From: Membranihabitans marinus | Lineage (GTDB): Bacteria > Bacteroidota > Bacteroidia > Chitinophagales > Saprospiraceae | NCBI RefSeq assembly: GCF_021729155.1 | Contig: NZ_JAJQYA010000001.1 | Coordinates: 1-64,000 of the forward strand | Length of the DNA: 64,000 nt | Direction: 5' to 3' | Part shown: positions 9,027 through 18,725 of the stretch, in pieces | How positions within the stretch are numbered: position 1 is the first letter of the stretch | Layout: every line of letters starts with the position of its first letter | Made by a program: the position numbers and the translations under genes | The notes under the pieces: generated by a model | What the model saw: only the letters and a program-made list of their open reading frames with translations | The model's database searches: none | What the model was told of the DNA's origin: nothing

Positions 9027-10499
9027 TTAATACCCAGGATTTTGGGTCACTTTTGTTTCTAAACTAAGGATGGAACTAGAAATAGGCCACAATAACTTGT
9101 CGCTATCATTGTTCAAAGTAGGAACCATTTCCAATACTTTGTCAAAGCGTATCAAATCCCACCATCTTTTACCTTCAAATGCCAACTCTCTCAATCTTTC
9201 TTCCAGAATAAAAGCATCGTTTTCTGCCTTAGTTCCAGACACAAATTCTTTGCCGGCAAAATTATCTCCGTAGGCCCGCATTAAGATTTGATTGATTTCT
9301 GTACTTGGATCTTGATCTAAAGCATTTTTAATCTCAGCCTTCATCAACAATATGTCAGCATATCGATAGATAATATAATCATCTACATACAATCGCGCTC
9401 CACCAGATACGGTTCCCGAACCTTTGGTTCCAATCGTAGTATAGTATACCGTAGGTTGTCCATTGTCGTCCAAGGTGAAAATTTCATAAAAAGTAGCATC
9501 TTTTCTAGAATCGGTCACATCGTACAAAGACTTCATAAAGTCAGTAGGTCGAATAATGTTGTTCCCACCTCCTACTGGTCCGATCAAGGCTCTGGTTTCA
9601 GCAGTAATATTAGATGGAATGGCACTGTTGATAAGGTAAAGATCTTTGTGATAGTTGTTTCCTACTTCAAATTCTGCGAAACGTGCTGCCATGATGATCT
9701 CATCATTTCCTTTGTTCTCATATGCAAACACGCTGGCATAATCATCTAACAAGGCCACATCAGCTGACTCCACTTCAGAAATCGCTGACAATGCGGTTTG
9801 AAGATCAGACTGACCTCCGCCCAATACTTTAGCTGACCACAAATACACATCTGCTTTTAGAGCATTGACTCCTGGCTTTGACCAAAAGCTTCTATCAGTA
9901 TGAATCGAATTATCTGGAAACAACTGATTCGCTTGATCTATATCGCTCTTAATCAAAGTGAATATTTCGGCTTGACTACTTCGCTCTATCTGAGTTACTT
10001 CAGCATCAGTACTTTCAGTAGGCTCTATTCTCAATGGTAGATCTCCCCATGTTCTGGTCATCACGTAGTAAGCATAGGCTCTCATGGCATAGGCTTGTGC
10101 AAGAATATTGTTTTTATTTTCCTCTGATGCAAAATCTATATCCGGTACATACTTAATAATCAAGTTGGCACTGTTGATTAATGAGTAAAAATTCTGCCAA
10201 CTAGGTCCAGCATTGTCGGCATGTAAGGTGTTGAAATAGTATTTATCCCAGCCTCCGCCACCGACAATACCCAACGTCAACACGTCGCTTCGTGCTTCTC
10301 CTAGAACGTATAAATCTGTGGTAGCGATGGTTCTCAAATTGACATACATGCCCACCAAGGCTCCTTGAGCATCGTTTTCAGTCTGCCAAAAGGAAGCAGT
10401 AGTAATTACACTAGTAGGTTCTACATCCAATACATCAGTACAAGAAAAGGACGCGACAGAAAGTGTAAATAATATAAAAAGTTGTTTTATTTTTTTCAT
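9027..10499 (-). CDS. susD: SusD/RagB-type glycan-binding outer-membrane lipoprotein
   Basis: A 490-residue surface lipoprotein that captures glycan for the SusC channel. The lipid-anchor cysteine is C20 (SVASFSC), followed by TDVLDVEP, a typical SusD start. The N-terminal TPR-like half includes ASFWQTENDAQGALVGMY, and the C-terminal segment FILEERLRELAFEGKRWWDLIRFDK is a hallmark of the family. It starts 18 bases after the SusC stop and forms the usual SusC/SusD pair. The bound glycan cannot be read from the sequence. The neighbouring sialidase-fold and sulfatase genes point to an acidic or sulfated glycoconjugate. Confidence 0.95.
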   Translation of the reverse strand: MKKIKQLFILFTLSVASFSCTDVLDVEPTSVITTASFWQTENDAQGALVGMYVNLRTIATTDLYVLGEARSDVLTLGIVGGGGWDKYYFNTLHADNAGPSWQNFYSLINSANLIIKYVPDIDFASEENKNNILAQAYAMRAYAYYVMTRTWGDLPLRIEPTESTDAEVTQIERSSQAEIFTLIKSDIDQANQLFPDNSIHTDRSFWSKPGVNALKADVYLWSAKVLGGGQSDLQTALSAISEVESADVALLDDYASVFAYENKGNDEIIMAARFAEFEVGNNYHKDLYLINSAIPSNITAETRALIGPVGGGNNIIRPTDFMKSLYDVTDSRKDATFYEIFTLDDNGQPTVYYTTIGTKGSGTVSGGARLYVDDYIIYRYADILLMKAEIKNALDQDPSTEINQILMRAYGDNFAGKEFVSGTKAENDAFILEERLRELAFEGKRWWDLIRFDKVLEMVPTLNNDSDKLLWPISSSILSLETKVTQNPGY

Positions 10500-10517
10500 T
10501 ATTATTGATTTAATAGA

Positions 10518-13500
10518 TTAGAAAGAAATGCTTAATCCCAAGATTAAATTTCTGGGTACAGGATATCTACCGTAATCTCTTCCACCTTCTTCAGGATTTA
10601 ATCCTTTATACTGGGTGAAATAGTGTAAGTTGTTCCCCGTCACATTCAGTCTAAGTTTGTTAATGTTCACCGCTGACAAGATAGATTGTGGCAATTCATA
10701 ACCAAAAGTCACTTCTCGAACCGCTAGATAATCTCCTTTTTCATAATAATCTTGACCAGCTCTACCCGGTGAAATATTTCCTTGAGCACGAGTACTTTCC
10801 CAGTCATACCTTGGCGTATTGGTAATATCTCCCTGTTCTTGCCATGCATTGTCCACCATGTCCTGTGTCAGGTTCATATTTAATTTCCACTGTCCATCCA
10901 TAAATCCTCGTGCAAAGTTCCAGATGGTATGTCCAACTGTATAATCCAATCTAAAGGATAAAAATAAGTTCTTATAAGAGAAAGAGTTGCTCATACCTCC
11001 CGTCCAATCAGGATAAATATTACCCATATATACGCGGTCTCTACCATCAATTTCACCATTTCCATCGATGTCATCCCAGATCACATCTCCTCCATACTTG
11101 GCGTCTTTTACTCTTGGAATGTTATCATAAGGAGCGTTGGCTGCTTCTTCGTCCGTAGCATAAACCCCTAATTTTCTGTACTCATAATATTCTCCTATTG
11201 GACTACCTTCCTGCAATCCTCCTTTCCATACATATTCTTGACTGGCTTCATCCCATACATTAAATCCTCCAATTCTATTGTTCTCAACACCGTTTTCCGG
11301 AAGAGCCAATATTTTATTGCTCACTTTAGAAGCATTAAAACCTATATTCCATTGAAGTTCACTTTCATTGGGCAATACATTGATGTTCAATTCCAATTCT
11401 ACCCCTTTGTTTTCCAAACTTCCCAAGTTGGTCAACGAACTGCCAAAACCAGTTGATGGTGGCAAGGCCAAACTTGTGATCAAGTTATCCGTTTCTCTGC
11501 GGTATGCATCGAAGATTACATTCACCCGTCTGTTGAACAATCCGATATCAGCTCCTATGTTTAGGGTTTTTGATCGTTCCCATTGCAATTCGGGATTTGG
11601 AATAATGGTATTTTGAATAGCTGCCAATCCCGAATAGATGGCTCCTACACCATATGCTCCCTGTGAAGTAAAATCACCAAGATTTCCAATATTTCCATTC
11701 ACACCATAACTACCACGTAGTTTCAATGTCAATAAGTCTTCAGGTAAACTACTCCAAAAGGCTTCTTTATGCAAATTCCAACCTACAGAAACTCCTGGGA
11801 AAAATCCCCATTTATAGTTTGCTCCCAAGTTTGAAGCTCCATCGTATCTCATATTGATAGACAACAAATACTTGCTATCAAAGTCATAATTAATTCTACC
11901 AAAATAACCCATGATGACCTGATCAGACACAGAACTGCTCACTGATATGGGTTCTGCCGATGCGTTTAGGGTAGGAATTAAATCTGTAGAAGCTCCTTGA
12001 CCAACTGCACTAAAAGTAGAAATGGTACGATCGAAATACGAAAGACCTGCTTTTATATCAAAATTATGTACATTCTGAATAGTCTCTAAATAAGAAAATA
12101 CCGCATCTGCTTGAGTTTGTCGCCACTTATAATTGGACACGCTAGCTCTTCTACTGTCGACAAAATTGGATACTCCTTCAAAAAATCCCGGCTGAAAATC
12201 ATAAGAATCATCATTCACATTATAGATTGAAACCTGGGGCTCAAAGCTTAGATTTGGCAAGATATTGTACTTAGAACCAAAACTTAAAGTTAGGTTCTCC
12301 GAAGTATTTTCAGCATCTCTATTGTTCAAATAATACTCAGGATTACCCTCACTTGTTTTTTCACCTGGAGCCAAAGTTCCATCTTCAAAATAGTATTTGG
12401 CTGTTGGAGGTAAGGTAAGTCCTCTAGCAAAATTATTAGTAATATTATTTACTTGATGATCTTTAGATTTAGCGTAATTGGTTCGTCCAAAAAAGCTCAA
12501 TCGATCACTTATTTTAAAATCTCCATTCACATTGAGGGTGTATCGAGACATATCAGTAGAGATGGCAATCCCTTGATTTTCGAGATAGCCCAAACTCGCA
12601 CTAAAAGTCGCTTTTTCAGTTCCTCCTGAAGCCGACAAATAGTGATTTTGAGAAAAAGCCTCTCTAAATAATACGTCTTGATAATCCGTATTTTTGAAAA
12701 TAATCGTTTTAGATGGATCGATAGGGTCAGGCATACTTTCCCATCCTTCGTCCAATTTATGTTGATTTTCTGGAGTCAAATATTGCGTTGTATAGGCGGT
12801 GTTGTTGGTTAAATCATTACCGGTTCCAAATCCAGAAGCTCCTGTCAATCGAAAAGAAGCGTCGGGATAAGCATCATTGACCACCATAGCTCTTCTTCCA
12901 AAATAGATATAATCTCTGGCCGAAGCTAAGTCATACAATCTCTCGGCGCTAGAAAATGTAAAATCCGAAGAATAGGTTATACTGGCTTGTCCCACTTGAC
13001 CACCTTTGGTAGTAATCACTACAACACCATTAGAACCTCTAGCTCCATAAATGGCAGTAGAAGCAGCATCTTTCAACACCTGTAAACTTTCGATATCATC
13101 AGCAGACAAATTGTCCATATTGGGTCGAATCACTCCATCGATTACATACAGTGGAGCCGCTCCATCGGGATTGTTGATAGAAGTACCTCCACGAACTATT
13201 ATTCGAGGGGCTGCACCCGGCTGTCCCGACGTACTCTGTACTCTAACTCCCGACACAGTTCCTTGCATAGCAGTAGCAGCATTGGCGAAAGGTACATTTT
13301 CCAATACGGCATTATCTAACTTACTCACTGAAGTAGTCAATACTTCTCGCGATTGAGATCCATAACCTACCACTACCAATTCATCTAGAATTTCTGAATC
13401 AGATATTAAGGTTATCGTCACATTTGAATTTCCTTCTAGTGCTAGTGTTTGAGTTTTATAACCTATGTAACTAGCTACTAATACAGCACTGTTTAAGTCT

Positions 13501-13721
13501 ACATTACTTAATGTAAAATTTCCATCGAAATCAGATGCCGTACCAACATTGGTTGATTGAACCAAGACGTTTACCCCAATGAGAGGCTCTCCCGATACAT
13601 CGACAATCTTCCCAGTCACTTGGCTAGTTGACTGACCATAAGTAGCCAAGGAGGTAAAGATGGAAAATAGAAGCAATAGCAACAGCTTCTTATTAAAATG
13701 ATGTGTTTTTGTTTTTTCCAT
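10518..13721 (-). CDS. susC: SusC/RagA-type TonB-dependent outer-membrane transporter
   Basis: A 1067-residue outer-membrane receptor. A signal peptide covers about residues 1-29. A carboxypeptidase-regulatory-like domain follows (about 33-107, VTGKIVDVSGEPLIGVNVLV). The plug domain (about 112-240) contains ELVVVGYGSQ, the family hallmark DGVIRP and AIYGARGSNGVVVITTKG. The rest is a beta barrel ending in LGLSISF with the terminal phenylalanine usual for outer-membrane proteins. It is the first gene of the minus-strand locus and is divergent from the six-gene plus-strand operon. No anti-sigma/sigma pair or hybrid two-component regulator is present nearby, so control must come from elsewhere. 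Confidence 0.96.
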   Translation of the reverse strand: MEKTKTHHFNKKLLLLLLFSIFTSLATYGQSTSQVTGKIVDVSGEPLIGVNVLVQSTNVGTASDFDGNFTLSNVDLNSAVLVASYIGYKTQTLALEGNSNVTITLISDSEILDELVVVGYGSQSREVLTTSVSKLDNAVLENVPFANAATAMQGTVSGVRVQSTSGQPGAAPRIIVRGGTSINNPDGAAPLYVIDGVIRPNMDNLSADDIESLQVLKDAASTAIYGARGSNGVVVITTKGGQVGQASITYSSDFTFSSAERLYDLASARDYIYFGRRAMVVNDAYPDASFRLTGASGFGTGNDLTNNTAYTTQYLTPENQHKLDEGWESMPDPIDPSKTIIFKNTDYQDVLFREAFSQNHYLSASGGTEKATFSASLGYLENQGIAISTDMSRYTLNVNGDFKISDRLSFFGRTNYAKSKDHQVNNITNNFARGLTLPPTAKYYFEDGTLAPGEKTSEGNPEYYLNNRDAENTSENLTLSFGSKYNILPNLSFEPQVSIYNVNDDSYDFQPGFFEGVSNFVDSRRASVSNYKWRQTQADAVFSYLETIQNVHNFDIKAGLSYFDRTISTFSAVGQGASTDLIPTLNASAEPISVSSSVSDQVIMGYFGRINYDFDSKYLLSINMRYDGASNLGANYKWGFFPGVSVGWNLHKEAFWSSLPEDLLTLKLRGSYGVNGNIGNLGDFTSQGAYGVGAIYSGLAAIQNTIIPNPELQWERSKTLNIGADIGLFNRRVNVIFDAYRRETDNLITSLALPPSTGFGSSLTNLGSLENKGVELELNINVLPNESELQWNIGFNASKVSNKILALPENGVENNRIGGFNVWDEASQEYVWKGGLQEGSPIGEYYEYRKLGVYATDEEAANAPYDNIPRVKDAKYGGDVIWDDIDGNGEIDGRDRVYMGNIYPDWTGGMSNSFSYKNLFLSFRLDYTVGHTIWNFARGFMDGQWKLNMNLTQDMVDNAWQEQGDITNTPRYDWESTRAQGNISPGRAGQDYYEKGDYLAVREVTFGYELPQSILSAVNINKLRLNVTGNNLHYFTQYKGLNPEEGGRDYGRYPVPRNLILGLSISF

Positions 13722-14294
13722 AAGGATAAGATTTGATGTTTGTGAAATAAATCGTGTTCAGCAAAATTATATACTATCTTCCCATCAGCCTACTACTTTC
13801 ATTTCGAAAACTTATACTATTTTTCAAACACCAATTAACCCCACATCAATTAGACACATTACCCGCATTTTATAAAATAAAGATTGGCTAATCGTTCATT
13901 TACTACACAATTACCATAGTTCTAGAAATAACAAAACAATTGTATTTATTTATTTGTAAATTAGACTATTATATGCCTAATATTATTCTTAGGAATCTAT
14001 ATTGCTCAAAAAATAGCCAGATTAACTTAATACTAATATTTTTTGCCCTTAAAAAATAGTACAAGTATTATAAATAAAAGTAGTAGGTAAAAAATACGCT
14101 TAGATATACTTTTGCATAGCAAGAGATGTATAATATTTTGATATCAATATAAAGTCTATTATTTTGTTCTACCTATATAATTGATCTAATTATCTTACTT
14201 TCCGATCAGTTTTACACGGTATAATCAACTGATATTTTATTGATGTTTGAATAGACATTCTCAAATTAAAAAATGTAAAGGAAAATCAAAACTG
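13722..14294. promoter_or_regulatory. divergent intergenic region with two candidate -7 elements
   Basis: This gap separates the SusC operon from the plus-strand catabolic operon and must hold promoters for both. Bacteroidota sigma-A promoters use a -7 box TAnnTTTG. Exact matches are CAAAATTA at 13762-13769 (reads TAATTTTG on the minus strand, 41 bases before SusC) and TACTTTTG at 14107-14114 on the plus strand. No good TTTG-type -33 box was found at the expected distance from either, so both assignments are weak. No clear inverted-repeat operator was seen. Confidence 0.4.
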
Positions 14295-15299
14295 ATGAAT
14301 AAATATCAGAAAACAGAAAATCCCCATTTATCTACAAAAAGTGTTGGACTGGTTGGTCTTGGCCTAATGGGGACAAGTATTGCCACCAATTTGTTGTTGT
14401 CTGACTATAGTGTAAAAGCCATCGCGCCCATTCCATCAGACTTTGAAACAGCACGAACACAGATCGAAAAACAACTGTTCCACAGCGAATCTCTAGGTCT
14501 TCTCAATAAACCGGTAGCAGAATATTTAAAAGAAATTAAAATATCATACGATTATAGCGAATTAAAGGACTGCTTCTTGGTAATGGAGTGTGTAATTGAG
14601 GATTTTGATATTAAAGTTGATATTTATAATAAAATAGAAGCATGTGTTGATGAACATGCCATTATCGGCACAAATACATCAGCTATTCCCATTAGTTCAC
14701 TGCAAGAGCACCTAAAATACCCCGATAGATTTGTGGGAATACACTGGGCAGAACCAGCTTATGCGACCCGTTTTCTAGAAATAATATGCGGTGAAAAAAC
14801 GGATTTAGAAAAAGCTAACTTTTTATTTAACACCGCTAAATCTTGGGGCAAAGAACCGACCTTATTGCGAAAAGACATCCGAGGGTTTATTACCAATCGA
14901 TTGATGTACGCCGTGTACAGAGAAGGCCTAGCCCTCGAACAGGACAAAAAAGCCAGTATAGAAGATTTAGACAAATGTTTCCGATATGATGTAGGATCTT
15001 GGATATCCCTCATGGGTATTTTTCAAAGAATGGACTACATAGGCATCGACCATTTTTCAAAAATGTTAGATAAAAACCTGCCTAACCTTTCGAATTGCGA
15101 AGAAATTCCGCCTATTATGGCCGAACTATTAGAAGTCAAAGCGAGAGGGATTTACTCTCAAAAAGGACTCTATGAATATACAGCGGAAGAAGCAAAACAT
15201 TGGGAAGAATCATTTGCTGAATTCAATAATGAAATGTACCATTTAGCCAATAAATACCCTTATGAATTTAAATCAAAAAACGATAACCATGGAAAATAA
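14295..15299 (+). CDS. 3-hydroxyacyl-CoA dehydrogenase-like NAD(P) oxidoreductase
   Basis: A 334-residue protein with an N-terminal Rossmann fold (VGLVGLGLMG, dinucleotide glycines G21, G23, G26) and a C-terminal helical dehydrogenase domain. In the family the catalytic pair is a histidine and a glutamate 12 residues later. Here H150 (GIHWAEP) and E162 (FLEII) fit. The usual HFFNP is replaced by HWAEP, so the substrate may not be a CoA thioester. The ATG at 14295 is preferred over an upstream in-frame TTG at 14247, because the extra residues are lysine-rich and outside the fold. The next gene starts inside its last 11 bases. It is the first gene of the operon. Confidence 0.8.
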   Translation: MNKYQKTENPHLSTKSVGLVGLGLMGTSIATNLLLSDYSVKAIAPIPSDFETARTQIEKQLFHSESLGLLNKPVAEYLKEIKISYDYSELKDCFLVMECVIEDFDIKVDIYNKIEACVDEHAIIGTNTSAIPISSLQEHLKYPDRFVGIHWAEPAYATRFLEIICGEKTDLEKANFLFNTAKSWGKEPTLLRKDIRGFITNRLMYAVYREGLALEQDKKASIEDLDKCFRYDVGSWISLMGIFQRMDYIGIDHFSKMLDKNLPNLSNCEEIPPIMAELLEVKARGIYSQKGLYEYTAEEAKHWEESFAEFNNEMYHLANKYPYEFKSKNDNHGK

Positions 15300-16590
15300 A
15301 TATAGTAAATCAGCCGCCTTACTCGAACGCTCCAAAAAAGTGTTGGCCGGTGGTGTATCGTCAGAATTTAGAAAATACAACTATCCACATGCACTGTTTT
15401 ATTCACATGCAGAAGGCACGAAAATCTACGATGTAGACGGCAATGAATATTTAGATTTTACCCTTAGCCAAGGCCCTATGATTTTGGGACATTCACATCC
15501 CGAAGTCATTAAAGCCATTGAATCTTATAGTGCCACTGGTCAGTTGTTCGCTGGACAACACATCCAGGAAGTTGAATTAGCTGAAAAATTACAAAGCATC
15601 ATCCCATCTGCTGAACTAATAAGATTTAGTTTAAGTGGGTCAGAAGCCGTACAAACAGCATTTAGAATTGCTCGAGCTAAAACGGGGAAACATAAATTTA
15701 TTCGTTTCGAAGGCCATTATCACGGATGGTTGGACAATGTGACCTGGGGATTATCCCAGCCTAGTCCAGAAGATTTAGGGGACCGATCGGCTCCCAATGT
15801 TTTTCCTTGGACCAAGGGTTTGCCCGAACACACTAGCAAAGAATTTACCATACTTCCATGGAATGATCTCGACCTAGTAAAGAAAACCCTCGCCGAACAA
15901 CATCACGAAATAGCGGCTATTATCACCGAACCCGTAATGTGTAACAAAGGCTGTATCCTACCCAATGAAGGGTTTTTAGAAGGTTTGCGAGAACTTTGCG
16001 ATGAGTACGGAATCGCCTTAATATTCGACGAAGTAATTACTGGATTTAGATTGTCTTTGGGTGGAGCACAAAGCCTATTTGGCATTACTCCCGACCTATC
16101 TATTTTCGCAAAAGCCATCGCCAATGGCTATCCTATTAGTGCTATAGTAGGAAAAAAATCATGGATGGCATCATTGGAAGATGGTAGTGTAATCCATGCA
16201 GGAACACTAAACTCGGGCAACGCCCCTGTAGCGGCAGCTCTGGCAACGATCTCAATATTGGAACGGGACAAACCCCACCAAAGAATGTTTGAATTGGGAA
16301 ATATGTTGAAAAATGGACTCCGGGAAGTAGCCGCTAAATACGGTCAAAATTTACTAGTTGCAGGACCTGGACCAATGGTAGGTAGTTATTTTACTGATGT
16401 AAAAGAAATCAAAGATTATCGAGACACCCTATCCTTTGACAATGCCAAGTTGAGAAGATTTATCGTTGCAATGCAACAAGAAGGAATTCGAATTATTGGT
16501 CGTGGTCTATGGTACATCAGTGCAGCCCACACAGAAAAAGATATTACCACTGCGATTCAAGCTAGCGATCGCGTATTAAAATCTCTTTAA
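15289..16590 (+). CDS. class III PLP aminotransferase, glutamate-1-semialdehyde-mutase-like
   Basis: A 433-residue enzyme of the GSA aminomutase/class III aminotransferase family. Seen: YHGWLDN (144-150), FDEVITGF (246-253) with the PLP-contacting aspartate D247, and the Schiff-base lysine K275 in IFAKAIANGYP. The start at 15289 (MENKYSKS) overlaps the previous gene by 11 bases. An upstream in-frame ATG at 15262 is less likely. HemL itself is usually encoded with heme genes. Here the partners are a dehydrogenase pair, an M19 dipeptidase and a D-threonine-aldolase-like enzyme, so a catabolic transaminase or aminomutase on an unusual amino acid is more likely than heme synthesis. Confidence 0.82.
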   Translation: MENKYSKSAALLERSKKVLAGGVSSEFRKYNYPHALFYSHAEGTKIYDVDGNEYLDFTLSQGPMILGHSHPEVIKAIESYSATGQLFAGQHIQEVELAEKLQSIIPSAELIRFSLSGSEAVQTAFRIARAKTGKHKFIRFEGHYHGWLDNVTWGLSQPSPEDLGDRSAPNVFPWTKGLPEHTSKEFTILPWNDLDLVKKTLAEQHHEIAAIITEPVMCNKGCILPNEGFLEGLRELCDEYGIALIFDEVITGFRLSLGGAQSLFGITPDLSIFAKAIANGYPISAIVGKKSWMASLEDGSVIHAGTLNSGNAPVAAALATISILERDKPHQRMFELGNMLKNGLREVAAKYGQNLLVAGPGPMVGSYFTDVKEIKDYRDTLSFDNAKLRRFIVAMQQEGIRIIGRGLWYISAAHTEKDITTAIQASDRVLKSL

Positions 16591-16602
16591 GAACGATCGC
16601 CT

Positions 16603-17601
16603 ATGAATAAGAATATTGAAACATCTTTGGTAAACGAAATATTAGTTATTGGATCGGATAGATTGGCCTGTACCATCGCCATTAATCTCACACTTGCCAA
16701 CGAAAAAGTGAGGTTATTGTCGGACAATTACAGTGCAACTACCGAGACTTTACACCACTACATTAATCATTTAACCAAGGATGAAAAAAGTAAAATCAAT
16801 ACCATACAGCTAACCGAAGATTATCAGATAAAAAGTAACAATACTATGGTCATCATTTCTAAAGAATGCGACCAAACTGAATTGAAATCTATCTTTAATG
16901 CTCTGGCAAAAAATGAGATAGAACCTCAGTGGATTGGAGTAGCCAATGATTACTTATCTCTCGATGAGATACAGTGCTGTACTACCTATCCCGAAAAAAT
17001 ATTTGGAATGAATTGGGTATTACCAGCTCATCACACTTTCTTCCTAGAACTCATACACAATCAAACTACTACCAAAGGCCTAGTGGAAACCATAGCTGAA
17101 CACGGGTCTAAAAAGTGGAATAAAGATCCCTACATTGTATCGGGGGAGCAAGGCATTAGATCCAAAATGATATCGGCTCTCATTAGAGAAGCTTTCTATT
17201 TGGTAAGCAATGGCTATGCTTCATTGCAGGATATAGACAGAGCTTGCAGAAACGATGCAGGCACTTATCTTCCATTTGCCGGCAATTTTCGATACATGGA
17301 CTTAATGGGCACCTTTGCCTACGGTAAAGTGATGCAGGAATTAAACAAAGAATTGTCAAAGTCTACTGAAGTGCCGGTTTTCTTCAAGGAAATTGTAGAT
17401 AACAATCACCTGGGTATGAAAACTAAACAGGGATTTTATTCTTATACACAAGAAGAAATATACGATTGGGAGAAAAAAGCACTAACTTTTAGTGGTGAAA
17501 TTAAAGATATCATGGAGCGATATCCCTTTGACCTTACAAAAGCAAATCCAACGGATAATAAGATTATACATAAATCTCAAAATATCAATATAAACGCATG
17601 A
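16603..17601 (+). CDS. degenerate 3-hydroxyacyl-CoA dehydrogenase paralog
   Basis: A 332-residue protein that aligns by eye over its full length with the one at 14295-15299. Shared blocks include the FxG[IM]xW turn, the conserved FLE, and a similar C-terminal half ending in KQGFYSYTQEE against QKGLYEYTAEE. Two active features are missing. The dinucleotide glycine motif is replaced by ILVIGSDRLA, and the catalytic histidine is asparagine (N137 in GMNWVLP), while the matching glutamate E149 is kept. It is probably not a working dehydrogenase and may be a structural or regulatory partner of its paralog. The stop overlaps the next start as ATGA. Confidence 0.75.
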   Translation: MNKNIETSLVNEILVIGSDRLACTIAINLTLANEKVRLLSDNYSATTETLHHYINHLTKDEKSKINTIQLTEDYQIKSNNTMVIISKECDQTELKSIFNALAKNEIEPQWIGVANDYLSLDEIQCCTTYPEKIFGMNWVLPAHHTFFLELIHNQTTTKGLVETIAEHGSKKWNKDPYIVSGEQGIRSKMISALIREAFYLVSNGYASLQDIDRACRNDAGTYLPFAGNFRYMDLMGTFAYGKVMQELNKELSKSTEVPVFFKEIVDNNHLGMKTKQGFYSYTQEEIYDWEKKALTFSGEIKDIMERYPFDLTKANPTDNKIIHKSQNININA

Positions 17602-18695
17602 CTCGACGACTAATTTTTGATGCTCATTTGGATCTATCCATGAATGCCATAGAATGGAATCGCGATCTCAGACTTCCGTTAGAAGAAATCCGAGAGCGAG
17701 AAATGAATATGTCAGATAAGCCAGATAGAGGCAAGGGTACCGTCTGTTTACCTGCTCTGAGAGAAGGCAATATTGGTTTGGTTGTCGCCACCCAATTGGC
17801 TAGAGTCAGCCCCAAAGGCAGTGCATTGTCAGGCTGGCGTTCACCGCAACAAGCTTGGGCTATGACACAAGCTCAGCTGACTTGGTATCGGGAAATGGAG
17901 GCTTTAAATGAAATGGTTCAGATCACCGATCTCCAAGGTCTAAAAAATCACTTAGCTCTCTGGTCCAATGAAGAAATTGACGCAGCCGACAAACCTATAG
18001 GCTATATTTTAAGTTTGGAAGGTGCCGACTCACTGGTAGACATCTCTTACCTACACCGAGCGTGTGAATATGGATTAAAGGCCATTAATTTATCTCATTT
18101 TGGACCGGGAAGATATGCACCTGGCACCAAAAAGCAAGGCAGTATAACTCCAATGGGATTTGAATTAATCCGAGAAATGAACAGTTTGGTCAATACGGAT
18201 AAACAATTGATATTAGATGTGACCCACCTAACTGATATGGGATTTGATCAAGCTTTGGAAACCTATGAAGGACCGATATGGGCAAGTCATCACAACGTGA
18301 GAAAAATAGTACCCAACCAACGACAATTATCAGATGAACAGATTAAAGCTTTGGTAGATAGAGGAGGAGTTATCGGCGGTATGTTGGATTGTTGGGCCAT
18401 GGATGTTCGGTTTATTGATACGATTTCAGATCCATGGCAACTGGATATAAAATTAGAAAACCTCGTCGACCACTGGGATCACATTTGCCAAATTGCGGGA
18501 AATGCTGAACACATCGCTATAGGGAGTGATTTAGATGGAATCTTCGGCACTGAACAAAGTCCATGGGATATGAATTCTATAGCAGATTTACAGAAATATG
18601 AAGAAATACTGAGAAAACGCGGCTATAGTGAGACCGATATCGACAATATTTTTAATAAAAACTGGCTGCGTTTCCTAGAGAACGCTTGGTCATAA
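17598..18695 (+). CDS. M19 membrane-dipeptidase-family metallohydrolase
   Basis: A 365-residue TIM-barrel zinc dipeptidase of the renal dipeptidase family. Zinc ligands are visible as H10-x-D12 (IFDAHLDLS), E141 (ILSLEGAD), H210 (DVTHLTD), H231 or H232 (WASHHNV), with D311 (AIGSDLDG) also conserved. There is no signal peptide, so this one is cytoplasmic. M19 enzymes accept D-residues at the C-terminal side of dipeptides, and some related enzymes remove acyl groups from D-amino acids. That fits with the D-threonine-aldolase-like enzyme two genes later. The start codon overlaps the upstream stop (ATGA), indicating translational coupling. Confidence 0.88.
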   Translation: MTRRLIFDAHLDLSMNAIEWNRDLRLPLEEIREREMNMSDKPDRGKGTVCLPALREGNIGLVVATQLARVSPKGSALSGWRSPQQAWAMTQAQLTWYREMEALNEMVQITDLQGLKNHLALWSNEEIDAADKPIGYILSLEGADSLVDISYLHRACEYGLKAINLSHFGPGRYAPGTKKQGSITPMGFELIREMNSLVNTDKQLILDVTHLTDMGFDQALETYEGPIWASHHNVRKIVPNQRQLSDEQIKALVDRGGVIGGMLDCWAMDVRFIDTISDPWQLDIKLENLVDHWDHICQIAGNAEHIAIGSDLDGIFGTEQSPWDMNSIADLQKYEEILRKRGYSETDIDNIFNKNWLRFLENAWS

Positions 18696-18725
18696 ATATT
18701 TGATTATACAAAATAATACAAGGTA

